A stretch of DNA of 64,000 nt from Cycas panzhihuaensis (lineage: Eukaryota; Cycadophyta), in contig CM041465.1 of the NCBI GenBank assembly GCA_023213395.1, forward strand, positions 156,309,741-156,373,740, given 5' to 3'. The position numbers were made by a program, and so were the translations under genes. Below, one piece after another: positions 10,580 through 22,705 of the stretch (position 1 is the first letter of the stretch; each line of letters opens with the position of its first letter). The notes under the pieces are model-generated. The model worked only from the letters and a program-made list of their open reading frames with translations, had not been told where the DNA came from and searched no databases.

Positions 10580-11564
10580 TATGGCCTACAGGGAGATTTG
10601 AACATTCTCGGTGTCGATTTCTAGTAATTCCTCTAGCTCGGATTCAGCTTGTTCATTGTTGTCTTCCTGCTCTTGTATTGTTGCTTCTTCTGTTTGTTTC
10701 GGTATATCTAGTTCTTCGTTATTTAACATGAATACCTTCTTACATGGGCATTGGTATTCCCTGTTCCATTTTCCTCTGCATTTAAAGCATGTTCCCTTCC
10801 TTATGTGTTCCTCACATGTAGGGTTTTCTATTGTACTTTTGATTGCGAGAGGAGCATGGGCTTTGACCCCTGATTTGTTCTTCCAGCGCTCCATGTTGTT
10901 GTGTTAGCACACAAAATCTTATCGACGCCTTGAGACCACTTATGTATGTTTCCCTGAGGCATTCTTGAGGGATATTTGATGTGATCACGTATTGTAGCAT
11001 CTGGAATAGTTCGGTATATTCTCGAACTGACCCCATTTGCTATAGTCTTGTTAGTTGAGCGAAGTAATCCATGGCCCACGAATCTTCGTATTGATTGATA
11101 ATTGCTGCTCTAAAATTTCTCCATTCTTGCTGCTGCAATCCTATCATCTTTTTTCACCAATAATACCAATTTAGGGCTCGTCCATATAGATGTAAGGAGG
11201 CAATAGGAACCATCTCTGCTTCTGGCGTCTAGTTAACCATGAAATATGTTTCCATTTATAGTAGGCATGCTCTTATATCTCGTGTTTTCTCTGGGTCGAA
11301 TTTCTCTAGTGTGATCTTTGTGTTCATAGAGATTCCTTGTGGTCTCATGTTTCTTCGTTGAAACACGAATTCTTTTTCGAATCCACCTTCCTAGTTTGCT
11401 TGGTCTATATCTTGATCCGAATCTTGGCTGTGTTCTACTTTCGACTAGATTATTTCTTGTCTCTCTAACCTTTCGTTAAGGTTCTTGATCTGTTGTATCA
11501 ATTCTTGCATGGCTGCTATTATGTTTTCTACGAGTTGTTCTTCAGATTCTTTGGATCTTGACAT
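10580..11564 (-). pseudogene. Gag of C
   Basis: Begins at an ATG (11564) giving MSRSKESEEQLVENIIAAMQ, then a retrotransposon gag core (LYGRALNWYYW and EWRNFRAAIINQYED) and one zinc knuckle region near 10800 (CFKCRGKWNREYQC). Several stops are present, and a frameshift near 10900 separates the core from the knuckle. Confidence 0.82.
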
Positions 11565-11699
11565 TTTGCTCGGCGTTCTAATTTTCCTGGATCTCAGTTC
11601 CGTCTCGGCTCTTTCTATCTTTCTCAGAAGGGAGGGAGGGTCAAAATTTTCTTTCCTCTGGTGAAAGAAATACCCTTAAAATTCCCACTTTGGAATGAA

Positions 11700-11711
11700 G
11701 CTCTGATATCA
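11700..11711 (-). other. Primer binding site of C (tRNA-iMet)
   Basis: Minus-strand TGATATCAGAGC, one mismatch from TGGTATCAGAGC, two bases after the 5' LTR. Confidence 0.85.
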
Positions 11712-11713
11712 CT

Positions 11714-12184
11714 TATAGTGATTCTTTCACCAAAATGATACAAAATGGAGCAAAACGTAGCAAATTTACAGAAAACAGAACTCAAATAGCAATTTCCTTG
11801 TATGAAATATCCAGATCAAATGTATAACAAATATAAATCAAAGTACAACTGTTAAAATTCAGATCAAATTGCGATCAAAATACAAATAGATGATCAAAAA
11901 GGCACCAATACACCTGTAAAGTTCGTCGAGCCCTTTGAGGCGGGGATCCTCCTTAGAAAATGCAGCCCTCAGGTTGAAATTCTGCACTTGCCAAAGGCCG
12001 AAATTGGAGTGGAAAACCTATACACAATGATGATCAAATGACCCCCAAAGGTCCCTATTTATAGGCACACTAATTGGAAAAATAGAAGTCGGCCAGAGAG
12101 ATAAAAGGTGCACCCAAAACTACAATTAGAAATCGGCCACAACCTTGTATAGGAGTCAGCCAGACTTAAGACAAGGTCACTTTA
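11714..12184 (-). repeat. 5' LTR of C (471 bp)
   Basis: Pair of the 6765-7235 LTR. A TATA-like TATAAATAG on the minus strand lies near 12057-12065, matching the same site in the other LTR near 7110. Confidence 0.95.
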
Positions 12185-12189
12185 AACAA

Positions 12190-13057
12190 CATGTATGTCT
12201 CTCTTCTTTATTTCTACAACTCAACACTTCACCCCAGCGACCACCATCACACATCATGCAAGGACCTATATCATGATTGGGCACCACTAGGGTTTGCCAT
12301 AAACCCTACGCAATCTCCAACAGATAGTCATGGACTCTCCTATCTCCACAGGGATCTTTTATCACACAGTAGTTAAGGTTTCAAAAATGTTTCATGGGTG
12401 CATCCACTCCATCTCCCTCTCTATGGCTATCTTTCTATGCATGCAAGATCTATTCATGGCAAGTTTTCTCAAGGTTGTCGAGCCCTCAACAACAAGTTTT
12501 CTCCGTGAAAATTAATAACTGGCTTAAAGTACTCAAATTTCACCAACAAAATCCTCTCAATAATCTTCACAACAATTTTCAACATAAATCCTAAATAGGT
12601 ATTTACAGATATAGTACCATCACTTTCACCAACCAAACACAAATCAATGCTTAACAATTTCATGAGTTGGCAAATTCATATTCATAGTAATAATTTCATC
12701 CATACTATGTGATCAAATAACTTCATATGCCATTACTTCTCCATACATTCCAACCTCAACTTCAACAAATTGACATTAATAAATTTTGTTGTACACCAAT
12801 TTTCTTTACAAGGTAAACCTTAACACATATTTCTTCAAAAACCTGATTCAAATAACAAAATAAATGAACATTATTACCTAGTAAAAATTTTGTAGTTTTT
12901 GTCAACAATTCCACCTTGTATCAATCATGGTCACTGGCTCACACTAGCAATCTCTTTAAATAGGCAATTGACAGTTAGCAAATCTTTCATTGGCACTATC
13001 TCCTGATCAATCAACTGTATGTAGAACCTGATTCGCTTTATAAGACCACACTATCAT
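12190..13057 (-). other. Leader of B, part next to the 5' LTR
   Basis: Non-coding leader of B downstream of its PBS. Nothing else was recognised. Confidence 0.55.
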
Positions 13058-13069
13058 GCTCTGATAAAA
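13058..13069 (-). other. Primer binding site of B (tRNA-iMet, degraded)
   Basis: Minus-strand TTTTATCAGAGC directly after the 5' LTR; 10 of 12 bases match TGGTATCAGAGC. Confidence 0.75.
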
Positions 13070-13410
13070 TGTTAAATTATTTGATAGAAAACATGCAATA
13101 TCATGAACAATGAAATAAGCAACATAAACATTATGGTAATTGGATCAACTTAGAATTAGAATGTCTACATCATAATGATGTGATTCTACATCATGACTCT
13201 ATAATGATGACTCCATCATAACTATATGCATTATTCTATCTCACTTACTTATTTATACAACAGATGTGAGAATATGTAGGATGAGGTGTGGGATGAGTGG
13301 GACCCACTAACCTCTACTATGACCAATCACATGCCACCTATTATTTGACCAATGAACCAAAGACCACCTACTTGCACAAATGTGCATTGCAATATAATAT
13401 TACTTCAACA
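13070..13410 (-). repeat. 5' LTR of B (341 bp)
   Basis: Pair of 4011-4341. It carries about 10 extra bases (CTAACCTCTA near 13309) relative to the other copy. Confidence 0.92.
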
Positions 13411-14518
13411 ATTGAAGTGTCTTGGGCACTTTATATGCCTATGGCGCCAATGTTTGAAGTGATCTAATAGTATTGGGCATATTCTAAAGGCGTTGTGCAT
13501 CATATGGCAACATTGGGCATCAATTGAGAGCTGCTCAATATTATTGCACATCAAAATTCAATACTATATATCAAAAACATTCATTACCTCATCTATTGGC
13601 AAGATTGCATCCGTAGTTGGTGGTTTTCGGTCCGTGGAATGGTGGTTGGGTAGCGTTGGAAGTTGTGGAAGAATTTTTTTGGTAGATATTGATTTGTTCC
13701 TAAGGTTGGATAATTTTTTCCTCTTTTGTGATTGTCATTTTCATTTGTTAGAGGTTATTAGTCCCTCTACATGACTGGAGGATTACTCGAAGACTTGTTG
13801 CAAGTTGGTTGGTGGACTTCCAACCATTTTGAAGCCATATTCTGGCTTGGTCAAGTGTGTATAATCCGTTTTCCTCCACATGGGTCGCGCAACCCTTCAC
13901 TATATAGCTACAACTTTTCTCTGTTCATTTTACGATGTCCACGGTTATTAGAGTATATTTACAAATATATTAGGGTATGTTAACCTTAATTGATATCTAT
14001 TTGATATTCTAAGTGATATTTCAAGCACATGGAGCAAGTGAAAAGTCACATGGGAATATATACAACCACCAAAGTTTGGGATATACCTTTTGGTATATTC
14101 CCATATATATTAAAAGGTCCAACAGCTTTTTAAACCATCGATATGAAGTTTTGTGTATACTATATCATATATTGAGTGTTCTCTATCGAATTTGAAGATC
14201 ATTGAAGCTAATTTCGACCCAAATCTAACTTGCATGTCATACCTACCATTGCTATGTTAAATATTCTTGAGTTTAAAGCAACTTTTTAGGATTCTAAGTA
14301 TTTTTCAGAGCTTTTAAAGCAATTGGAGAACCTTCTTGAATCTTAGTGTTGTTGGCTTGATTGTTGGTGAGCATTTTTTTTGGCTTGCATGCTCTAGCAT
14401 ATGTTCTTGTGAAGAAGGAAAATGCAGTGAAGTTGGTGGTGTCCAAGGGACTATAGGTCTAGTAGTCTGGTGTTATTGACTCTATTTTAAAGCCTGTTTC
14501 TTGATAATAGATAGATTA
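13411..14518 (+). other. Leader of A, second part
   Basis: Continuation of the A leader right of B, about 1.1 kb. No supported gene. TTGGGCA motifs recur at 13429, 13474 and 13509. Confidence 0.55.
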
Positions 14519-15258
14519 ATGCTTAAAATCATCTTTAATGGCAATAACTCCATCAAGTAGAAGGCCAATATGAAGTTAATACTCATTGTGAACCAACTCT
14601 AGGCAATTACAAAGGAGAAAGTGGACGCAATTCCACTCAATCATAAGGAACGCATTCGTCTTTAGGAGGAACAATTCATGGCAGTTGGATTGTTGAAACT
14701 GTCATTGGCTCTAGACGAAAGAGTGGCGGTTTATAACCTTGAGCAACTAGATAAAATTTGGGCAAAGTTGTGTGAGACATTTGAGAAGAAAAAGACAAAT
14801 AGATGTTTTACTTTGATATTGGAGCTTCTCAATTCTACGGTGGAAGATGAAACCAACATAAGCACCTACCTGAACAAAGTCATTGATTTGAAGAATAAGT
14901 TGGAGGAGTTGAAACCAAATTCAATTGATGATGCACTATTGTTTATGGTGATTATGCCAAAACTACCAACAACATTCGTAACTTTCTAAACCATCTATGT
15001 AAGAGATGAAGTAATGGAGGGTGAAACGTTTGATGGCATTAAAAAGCTCATTCTAGCTAAGGATGCCAAGTTAGAACACCATGGGATACTTGGCAGTTTC
15101 GATTTGAATCAGGCCTTAGTAATGAAGGCACAGAGGAAAGAGACTGTTTAGGAAGAAAAGTCCACACAAAGGATAGGGGAAGAATCTTGGGAGAAGAAGA
15201 AATTCACTAGAAAATGCAACTACTACAAGAAAGAAGGCCACAAAAAGAAGAATTGCTA
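14519..15258 (+). pseudogene. Copia gag of A
   Basis: Reads from ATG 14519 (MLKIIFNGNN) in the frame of the open segment 14678-14989. It aligns with E gag: KANMKLILIVNQL, VDAIPLNHKERIRL, MAVGLLKLSLALDE, then STYLNKVIDLKNKLEELK. The knuckle near 15215 reads CNYYKKEGHKKKNC, where the second Cys is Tyr. Several stops interrupt it (for example at the Trp codons of KANMK and NQLW). Confidence 0.85.
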
Positions 15259-15349
15259 GTTCAAAAGATGGGACAAATGCAAAGCTAGCCAAGATGATAA
15301 GGGGAAGAGTGTTGCAGCACATTATATCAGAGTTTCAGTCTTGTCAGTC

Positions 15350-15760
15350 GAGTCAAGTCAGAGAGAGTATTGGATTTTGGACTCTGGAGCTCAGAAGCAT
15401 GTCTCTTTTCAGAAGCAGAACTTTGATGAATGAAGTGCAGGTCCTAGCATTGCTAAGATTGTCCTTGGAGATGCACGCATGTTACCTGTTGAAGGTGTTG
15501 GTGATATATCCTTGGCAGGAGGCAAATTTAAAAGGGTATATTATGTACCCAAGATGAAGATGAATTTACTTTCAACTTGAGAGATCTTCGAACAAGGTAT
15601 GAAGGTTGAGATCTACAAAGATAGATGTTTGATTAAGGACCAGAAACAAATTTTTTCTATCATTGCTACTAGGAAAGTAAGAGATAATTTCTAGGTGTTT
15701 GAGAAATTTTAATCTTAAAAGAGATCTTATGCTTTTGTTGCTAATGTTGATGATGTGAGT
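15350..15760 (+). pseudogene. Copia protease of A
   Basis: WILDSGAQKHVSFQKQNF contains an intact D-S-G-A active site. VLGDARMLPVEGVGDISL and RVYYVPKMKMNLLST follow, typical of copia proteases. Stops occur after NFDE and later. Confidence 0.82.
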
Positions 15761-16710
15761 AAGCAATGGCATGACCACCTGGATTATCTTAATTATAGAA
15801 GCATCACACTTATGAAAAGGTTGAAAATGGTGGAAAATTACCATCTATTTCATGTTTAAAAGGTGTGTGTGAAGGGTGTATGTATGGAAAGCATCATTGC
15901 TATCCTTTTGCTTGGGATAATGCTTGGAGAGCCAAGGAGAAGCTTAGACATGTGCATACATACTTGATGGGGCCACACTCAAACCCTTCCATGTCTAGAA
16001 CTTAATATACTTTGGTGTTTGTAGATGTCTACACTAGAAAGGCCTAGGTTTATTTCCTTAAGAATAAGTCAAATGTGTTTGAGCGCTTTTGTGATTGGAA
16101 AGCAAGTATCGAAAATAAATATGACAAAAAGATAAAAATATTAAGGAGCGATAATGGCAGAGAATACGACAATCATACATTTAATTAGTTTTGTTGAGAT
16201 CATAGCATAAAACAAGAATTTACTATCCCGTATTCCCCATAATAGAATAGTGTTTCTCAAAGAAAGAACCATACCATGATGGAATTGGCAAGGTGTATGG
16301 TGTATTTAAAAAACTTGCCACAATTGCTATTTATATTCTAAATCAGGTACCCATTCAAGTAATTCGAAGCATGATCCCCAAAGAAAAATGGACCGGTCAT
16401 AGAGGAGCCATTGGTCATTTTAAAACATTTAGGTGCATTGCATATGCACACATCCCTGATGATAACTGCAAGAAGTTGGATTGCAAGAGTTTGAAGTGCA
16501 TATTTATGGGGTATTCTGATCAGAATAAATCTTACAGACTATGGGATTCATGGAGGAGAAAAATTGTGATTAATTGGGTTAAAAAATTTGACGAGTCATC
16601 AACATATCATGCTAAGAAGTCATCAGAAGAACCTTTTCATACCCTAATACTTCCATTTCCTACTATAAAAACTAAAGAGGACGGCGGGCCAGTCGTTGTG
16701 ACTTAAGAGA
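15761..16710 (+). pseudogene. Copia integrase of A
   Basis: A degraded zinc domain (WHDHLDYLNYRSITLMKRL, then GVCEGCMYGKHH after a shift), then the core. Second-Asp motif ILRSDNGREYDNH is intact. The first-Asp motif reads HTYLMGP (expected HSDIMGP) and the Glu motif reads SVSQRKNHTM (expected AERKN), so two catalytic residues are lost. The C-terminal part 16293-16706 is open (KTFRCIAYAHIPDD, LKCIFMGYSDQNKSYRLWD). Confidence 0.85.
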
Positions 16711-16949
16711 AAGTTGGACCAAGTGGAGAAGGTAATAGTAAGGAGCTGTCACATGAAGATGTACCTACAGCACTAGGTCCTTCTATACCATTATGGGCAA
16801 GGAAGACAATAGAGGATTCTAGTGTGACATTGCAAAACCTTTCCAATGATTGAAGAACCAAAAGCAAATATGCTAATCAGACTCTAGTCGTAAACACCAA
16901 CAACTCCAGTGATACTATTTCATATAAAGAAGCGAAAGATGATCCATGA

Positions 16950-17720
16950 TGGAGAGTTGCAATGGAGGAAGAGTATGGCTCAATCATGAAGAATGCCACA
17001 TGGGATTTAGTTTCTTTACCTCTGAAGAAGAACCTAGTTGGAAGCAAGTGGATCTATAAAATAAAGTTCTTCTCAGATGGAGAGGTGGATAAGTACAAGG
17101 CTAGAATTATTGCTCAAGGGTTTAAACACAAGGAAGGAATTGATTATGAGGAGACATTTGCACCAGTCTCCAAGATGACCATGGTCTGATTGATCATTTC
17201 CTTAACAACTGCATATGGTTGGGAGTTACACCAGATGGATGTTAATTCCACATTTTTTAATGGAGATCTAAAGGAGGAGATTTATATGTCGTAGCCTCTG
17301 AGATTCATTAAGAAAGGCTAGAAGCATCTTGTGTGCCATTTGAAGAAATCACTCTATGGCCTAAAACAAGCACCTCGTGCTTGGTATGGTAAGATTGATG
17401 CCAAGCTAAAAGTAGAATGTTTTGTTGCTATAGACTTGGAGCCAAATTTATAGGTTAAAATGAGTAGGACTTTAATAGTCGTTATTGTGTTGTATGTGGA
17501 TGATTTAATCATTGGAGGCAACTATGATAAGACTATTATTCAAGTCAAATCCAATTTGGGAGTGACCTTTGATATGACAAAACTTGGGCCTCTACACTAC
17601 TTCTTAGACATTGAAGTCAAGCTGATGGAAGAGAGAATCATGATGTTGCAAACTCAATATGTGAAAAACCTACTAGAGAAGTTCAGGATGCAAGACTGCA
17701 AGATGGTAGATGGAACCTAA
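16950..17720 (+). pseudogene. Copia reverse transcriptase of A
   Basis: AMEEEYGSIMKNATWDLV, NLVGSKWIYKIKF, DKYKARIIAQGF and YEETFAPVSKMT are followed by WELHQMDVNSTFFNGDLKEE, LYGLKQAPRAWYGK and VLYVDDLIIGGN with an intact YVDD. The main stops are near 17187, 17292 and 17451. Confidence 0.92.
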
Positions 17721-18440
17721 AGGCACAAAGCTACAGAAAGACATGGACAAACCCTCCATAGATGGAACCTTGTATCCTCAGTTGGTGGGGAGTCTAATCT
17801 ATTTGACTCATACCAGACCAGATATCGCCTATGCTGTTGGATTGGTTTCTCATTATATGCAGAATCCTCAAAAACCACATTGAGTTGCAGCAAAGTAGAT
17901 TTTGAAATACTTGAAAGGGACACTTAATCTTGGCCTTGAATACCTTCATGGTGAAGAGACGAAGTTGTATGGCTACATAGATGCTAATTGGGGAGAAGAA
18001 TCTGATGATCAGAAATCCACTATTGGATATATCTTTGGTGTTGGCAATGGATTTGTTTCATGGTAGTTGAAGAAACAACAAACAATGGCATTATCTTCTA
18101 TAGAGGCAGAATATCAAAAACTCAATGTTGGTGCTAAAGAAGTTGTACGGTTGCAAGGTCTCTTGGATGTTCTCAAAGTTTCACATGGTATCTCGATTAT
18201 TTTTATTGATAATTAGAGTACTATTCGCTTATTAAAGAATCTAGAGTTTCATGCTCGTACAAAGCACATTGAGATTCAACAACACTACATCTATGAACAA
18301 ATCAAATCAAGGAAGTTGTAGGTCAACTATTGTCCGAGTGAATATTAACTTGCAGATGTCTTCACCAAAGCACTTATTGAAGATCAATTCACAAAGATGT
18401 GTACCGGATTGGGACTCACAGAAGTTATCTTTGAGGGGGG
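17721..18440 (+). pseudogene. Copia RNase H of A
   Basis: After a frameshifted connection, reads LYGYIDANWGEESDDQKSTI, GYIFGVGNGFVSW, then MALSSIEAEYQKL, EVVRLQGLLD, TKHIEIQQHYIYEQIKS and ADVFTKALIEDQF. Several stops at Trp and Gln codons. Confidence 0.88.
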
Positions 18441-18529
18441 ATGTATTGACAAAGATAAAGCAGAAGGATAGTCCAGCCTTTGTAATAATTAAACTGCTGC
18501 AGATTCCCCACATTCACATTAAGGGGGGA
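18430..18529 (+). promoter_or_regulatory. Two PPT-like tracts before the A 3' LTR
   Basis: TTTGAGGGGGGATGTA (18430-18445) and TTAAGGGGGGA (18519-18529) lie about 90 nt apart. Only the second abuts the LTR. Element E has the same pair (26843-26860 and 26749-26760). Confidence 0.75.
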
Positions 18530-18872
18530 TGTTAGTTTAGTAGTTAATTATTAAGCCACTTGTTAATGTTAATGTGCGGTTTAATTATGTGATTAGCAAA
18601 AAGGTGCAAGTTACTCAAAGGGTCACAACCTTTAAGGGTTGATACCTCTTGGGGGATTATAAATATCTCGAAGTTCATTGTATATTCAACAACAAGCAAC
18701 TCAGAATTAATGTGATCGAGAGATATTTTATGGTGGATTTTTTCCAAAAAGGGTTTTCCATGTATATCCTCTGTACTATGCAATTGTTCTCTATTTATAT
18801 TGTTTGCTTACTGTGTATGGTAAAGACTTTGTAGTGTGTAAGCATGTATGCATTCATTCATGTTTCTTAACA
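18530..18872 (+). repeat. 3' LTR of A (343 bp)
   Basis: TGTTAGTTTAG...TTCTTAACA, paired with 3399-3740 and followed by the TSD GATGG. Confidence 0.95.
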
Positions 18873-18947
18873 GATGGCCCTTAGTAACCCATCCAATTCT
18901 ACCTTCAACTTTGGCAGATAATTCTCTTGACATCTTGCAACCCTCAT
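18873..18947 (-). pseudogene. N-terminus of D ORF3
   Basis: From ATG 18947: MRVARCQENYLPKLKVELDG, matching MRTAGCQETFLPKLRKDLEA at the start of F ORF3 (41443). The frame continues at 3393 once A and one TSD copy are removed, giving KAKVQ then a stop then ASWRECIHLAP. Confidence 0.88.
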
Positions 18948-19734
18948 TTTTGGATGGAAATGGAAAAATAGGAAGTAATGCCTAACACTAATAGGAAAAA
19001 ATGTAAAAACCAAGGTATTTGTGTGGAGAAAACTTGAAATGCATTCCATGCATTAGACCGCAGAACATATGGTGACTTTGATGTTGGATTTTCTATTAAT
19101 TTACTAGAATGCTTTGCTCTTAGTGGTCTCTATCACTCTGGAACTTTGTTTTTGTTAAAAATGAGGCAAAATGTGTTGACTTGGTGCTTTTATCTACGTG
19201 TATTTTACTATGCACTCCATTCCAGAATGCGCATAGGAACACGGTGTAAATTTACATTTTGCATTCCATTGTTATGTGCATTCCTAATACTATTCCTTTT
19301 TGGAATGTATGGTGTATTTTTAAGGAGTGTATACTTATAATTCCCTCTCTCTCTCCTTTTTTTTTTAACAATTGTAATATCCTTTCTTTTTATATATATC
19401 CTTATTTTCACATATGTCCTCTTTTTCTTCTTTTTTTCCCACAATAATATCTCTCTCCCCTTTTTGTTTCTAATAATATTCTAATTTTTTATATATATTC
19501 TTATTTCTTCTCTCTCTCTCTATATCTCTAATAGCACTTGCTATATGGTGATTTTGCTTAGGCGTATGATTGGAGTTACGGTTAATTTTCTCAATTTTTT
19601 TTTTTATTTTGTATTTTCTATTTACATACCAGACTAGAATCACGTTCTAGCACCAAGACAACCTTGATTGTCTCCAACTTCAAGCAACACGTTATGGTAT
19701 AACTAGTTGATTCCTCTTGTGAATTTGTTGTACC
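18948..19734 (-). other. Spacer between integrase and ORF3 in D
   Basis: AT-rich, with pyrimidine runs and CT or TA short repeats (19350-19525). No gene. The 60 bp array present at this position in F is absent. Confidence 0.6.
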
Positions 19735-21049
19735 CTAGTTGTAATAGGGTTTCAATCAACTATTGTTGACCAATGTCGGTAGTTATAGCCCTTCTATCTC
19801 CTTTAGTTGTGTCAAACTATTGGTGAAGATCTTGTCAACAATGTATGGTCTAAGACATTGCATCTTTAGTTTCCTCGGGTGTGTACATAATTCACTACCA
19901 TACAACAATACTTGGTCACCTTCTTGGAATTAGGGTGCTTTTAGGTGGCAGTTATGCCATGCCTTCTACCAGATCTTCTCAATACCTTACAACTGCTTTG
20001 CTCTATATCTTGTTTCCTTTAGTTGTAATCATTGTCATTGTCTTTCTCATAATGAATCAAAATTATTAAGTCAACAAGCCAAGGCTACTCACAAGCTTGG
20101 GATCTCGAACTTTATTAGAATGATAGCCTCCAACCCATAAACCAACTAGAAGAGAGTCTATCCTATTGTTCTTTTGTAGGTTGTGTTGAAGGCCCATAAT
20201 ACTAACAGAAGCTTTTCTGCCCAATTTCACCTACCCACATTATAGATTTTTTGCAAGCAATTTTCAATAATCTTATTTGAACTTTTTGGTTGCCCATTTG
20301 CTCTAGGGTAATCGAGTGTTGATTTTTGATGACTGATTAGAAATTTTGATGTTAGCTACCCCATCACCTTGTTTAGGAAATGCAATCCTTGATCACTTAC
20401 AATTTCCAACGGGCAACCATAGCATGCGATGTTCATTTCATATAGGAATCTAGTCGTGTTGTTTGCATCTGCTTTCCTAAGTGGTCTCGCCTCTATCCAT
20501 TTAGTCATGTAATCTATGGCCACCAAGATAAAGTGAGTTTGGGATTGTTGAGTTGCAGGTTTAATATGCCCAATGAAATCCATACCCCATTTTTCAAATG
20601 GTGCCAGAGGTAGTATTGGGTTGAGGGGTTAGAAATCCTAGCGACTAGGCTTCCTAGTTCTTTGACAATAGTTACATTTTTTAATCTAGTTTTTAATATC
20701 CTTAAACATGGTAGGTCACCAGAATCTTGTTGTCGACACTTTTCTTCATGTTGCCATCTTGCTCATGTGTCCTCCTACCACACCTTCATGGGTTTAAGCT
20801 ATTATCTATTTGATCTCATGAGGTTTTACACATCATCATAGCACATCATCTGACCCCAAGCAATATAGCTTGCCTTGGATCAATTGATATGGCTTTGCTT
20901 TCCAAACTAAGTGTCTTCTTTTCATTTTGTCCATCTCTATTGGTAACTTTCCCATTGCCAGATATTTTGGGATCCCTTCATACCATTCTGTGGAAACTGA
21001 CCCAACATTGTACAATGTCACATCTGTGAAATCATCACGTATTCCTATG
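19735..21049 (-). pseudogene. Integrase of D
   Basis: Degraded H2C2 region (about 20840-20640), core segment 20583-20356 (MDFIGHIKPA with first Asp, FILVAIDYMTKWIEARPLRK, CPLEIVSDQGLHFLN with second Asp), then a C-terminal part near 19990-19740 with EGDQVLLYGSEL and LPTLVNNS.LKPYY, all matching F integrase. Stops and shifts are frequent. Confidence 0.85.
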
Positions 21050-21639
21050 TTTGCTTCTCCATTCTCAACTTTGGATAATTGATTAGGATTCACATGTGCT
21101 TTGTCAGGCTTAACCATGACCTTAAAGATGGATTCTTGAAATAACACAATCCATCTACTAATTCTTTCTCTTAATATTGGTTTATTCACTAGGTATATGA
21201 GTGCCTAATGGTTCACATAGAAGATGAATGGATTTGATAGTAAATAGGGTCAAAATTTTTGCAATGTAAATAGTTTGTCCCTAAGCCTTCCCTTCCAGTT
21301 GTTGTGTAGTTCTACTCAACCTTCATCAATTTCCAACTAGCAAAATAGATAGAATGATCAATGTTTGTTACCCTTAGTTAGGCGAACATACACCCAATAG
21401 CATGCTATGAAGCATCCACATGCACATGGAAGATTTTATTCCAATCAAGGAACTAGACAATAGGTGCTAATGCTATTTCATATTTTAAAGCCTCAAATAC
21501 TTCTTGTTGCTCCTCTCCTTATTCCCATTCAATGTCTTTTCTCAATAGATCTTCCATGGACCTCAATATACATGCACACCCCTTGATAAAATTTCTATAA
21601 TATCTTGGTAGACCTAAAAATCCTTTCAATTGCTTTCAT
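21050..21639 (-). pseudogene. RNase H of D
   Basis: Heavily mutated. Recognisable parts are IFHVHVDAS-like sequence near 21430 and the tail NKPILRERISRWIVLFQESI and FKVMVKPDKAHVNPNQLS at 21189-21080, collinear with F RNase H. Confidence 0.75.
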
Positions 21640-22705
21640 GTTAGAGGAATTGGAAAGTGTAGAATTGCTAAAATTTTTATTAGAACTGTCAATAATCCTT
21701 CTTTGCTCATGACGTGGCCTAATAGATTCCCAAATGGCACCAAGAATGTACATTTTTCTAGATTTAGACAGAGATTATTTTCCTTGCAAGCTTGCAACAT
21801 TTCTCTCAAATTCTCCATATGATTTTTCATTATGTCATAAGAGTCCAATCATCCAAGAATACAACCACTTTCTCCCTTATCATCCTCTTGAAAATATTAA
21901 TCACAATGCGTTGAAATGGGGTTGGCACATTGGTTAGTCCAAAGGGCATGACCTAATAGGCATATGTTCCCCATTTTGTTATGAAGGCAATCTTGGCCTG
22001 ATCCTCAGAAGCAATATGAACCTGATTGTAACAACTAAATCCATTCATGAAGAAATAAACTTTCTTACCCCCAACCATCTCCAATACATCCTCCATTAAA
22101 GGAATAAAAAATGGATCCTTCTCAGTTACTTTGTTTAATTGTATATAATCCACACAAAGTTTGATTTTACTGTTATTTTTGGGTACCACTATTGTTGCGC
22201 TTACCCAATCACAGTAATCAATCTCATAAATATAACCTAATTCCAACATCTTATCCAACTCTGCTTTTACGTTTTTCTTGTATTTTGGATCCATGAGGTA
22301 GGGTCTATATTTTACCAGCTTGGCCCCTTTGATTAGGTCATTGTGATGCAACTCTATCTCCAGGGGTTTGCCTTTGAGGTCCTTATAGGACCATGCAAAC
22401 ATGTCTTTGAACTCTTCAAATAGTGTCTGTGCTTTGATCATTGTTTTGTCATCCCAATAATCCCTAATAGATATATGGCAAGGATTCTCTTTATCTCCTA
22501 GATTAATCTTAGTCATTTTTATCTCTTTAGATTCCACTTTATTATTTTTTGTCACTTGGTGTGCCAGAGTGTCTTCAATGTCTTGATTATCGTACTGCGA
22601 CTCAATGTATTTTAGAAGAAAATTATGGATTTCTTCCTCTTCTTCCTTGTCTTTGCTTTCTATAGTTCTTCCTAATGACATGATTTTTGGTTGTTCAACC
22701 TCCAT
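21640..22705 (-). pseudogene. Reverse transcriptase of D
   Basis: Open from 22705 to 21953: IRDYWDDKTMIKAQTLFEEF, MFAWSYKDLKG, KKNVKAELDKMLELGYIYE, WVSATIVVPKNNSKIKLCVD, YIQLNKVTEKDPF and NGFSCYNQVHIASEDQAK. MPFGLTN and a VVFLDDW catalytic block (near 21860) follow after a stop, then NLCLNLEKCTFLVPFGNLLG. DD of the FLDDW motif is intact. Confidence 0.9.

Larger units (their letters stand above)
6765..12184 (-). mobile_element. C: chromovirus (Ty3/gypsy), complete
   Basis: 5.4 kb element with LTRs 6765-7235 and 11714-12184, perfect TSD AACAA (6760-6764 and 12185-12189), PBS 11700-11711, PPT 7236-7250, and gag, protease, RT, RNase H, integrase and a C-terminal chromodomain-like region on the minus strand. 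It is the innermost element of the A-B-C nest. From the gag zinc-knuckle region to integrase the domains sit mostly in one frame, suggesting a single ancestral polyprotein. Confidence 0.95.
4011..13410 (-). mobile_element. B: gag-only copia-like LTR element, carries C
   Basis: LTRs at 4011-4341 and 13070-13410, iMet-type PBS at 13058-13069, PPT at 4342-4351. The only coding region found is one gag-like frame (5425-4349) ending next to the PPT. There is no protease, integrase, RT or RNase H in either internal part. Flanks are GTTAA and ATTGA, a TSD with two transitions. This matches the architecture of non-autonomous gag-carrying (TR-GAG-like) elements that depend on pol supplied elsewhere. 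Confidence 0.82.
3399..18872 (+). mobile_element. A: Ty1/copia element, carries B
   Basis: 5' LTR 3399-3740, PBS 3741-3752, leader, gag from 14519, protease, integrase, RT, RNase H, PPT and 3' LTR 18530-18872. The TSD GATGG at 3394-3398 and 18873-18877 is perfect. Element B sits in its leader. A and E belong to one family: their LTRs, gag, RT and duplicated PPT region align. The domain order gag-PR-INT-RT-RH is that of copia. Confidence 0.95.
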
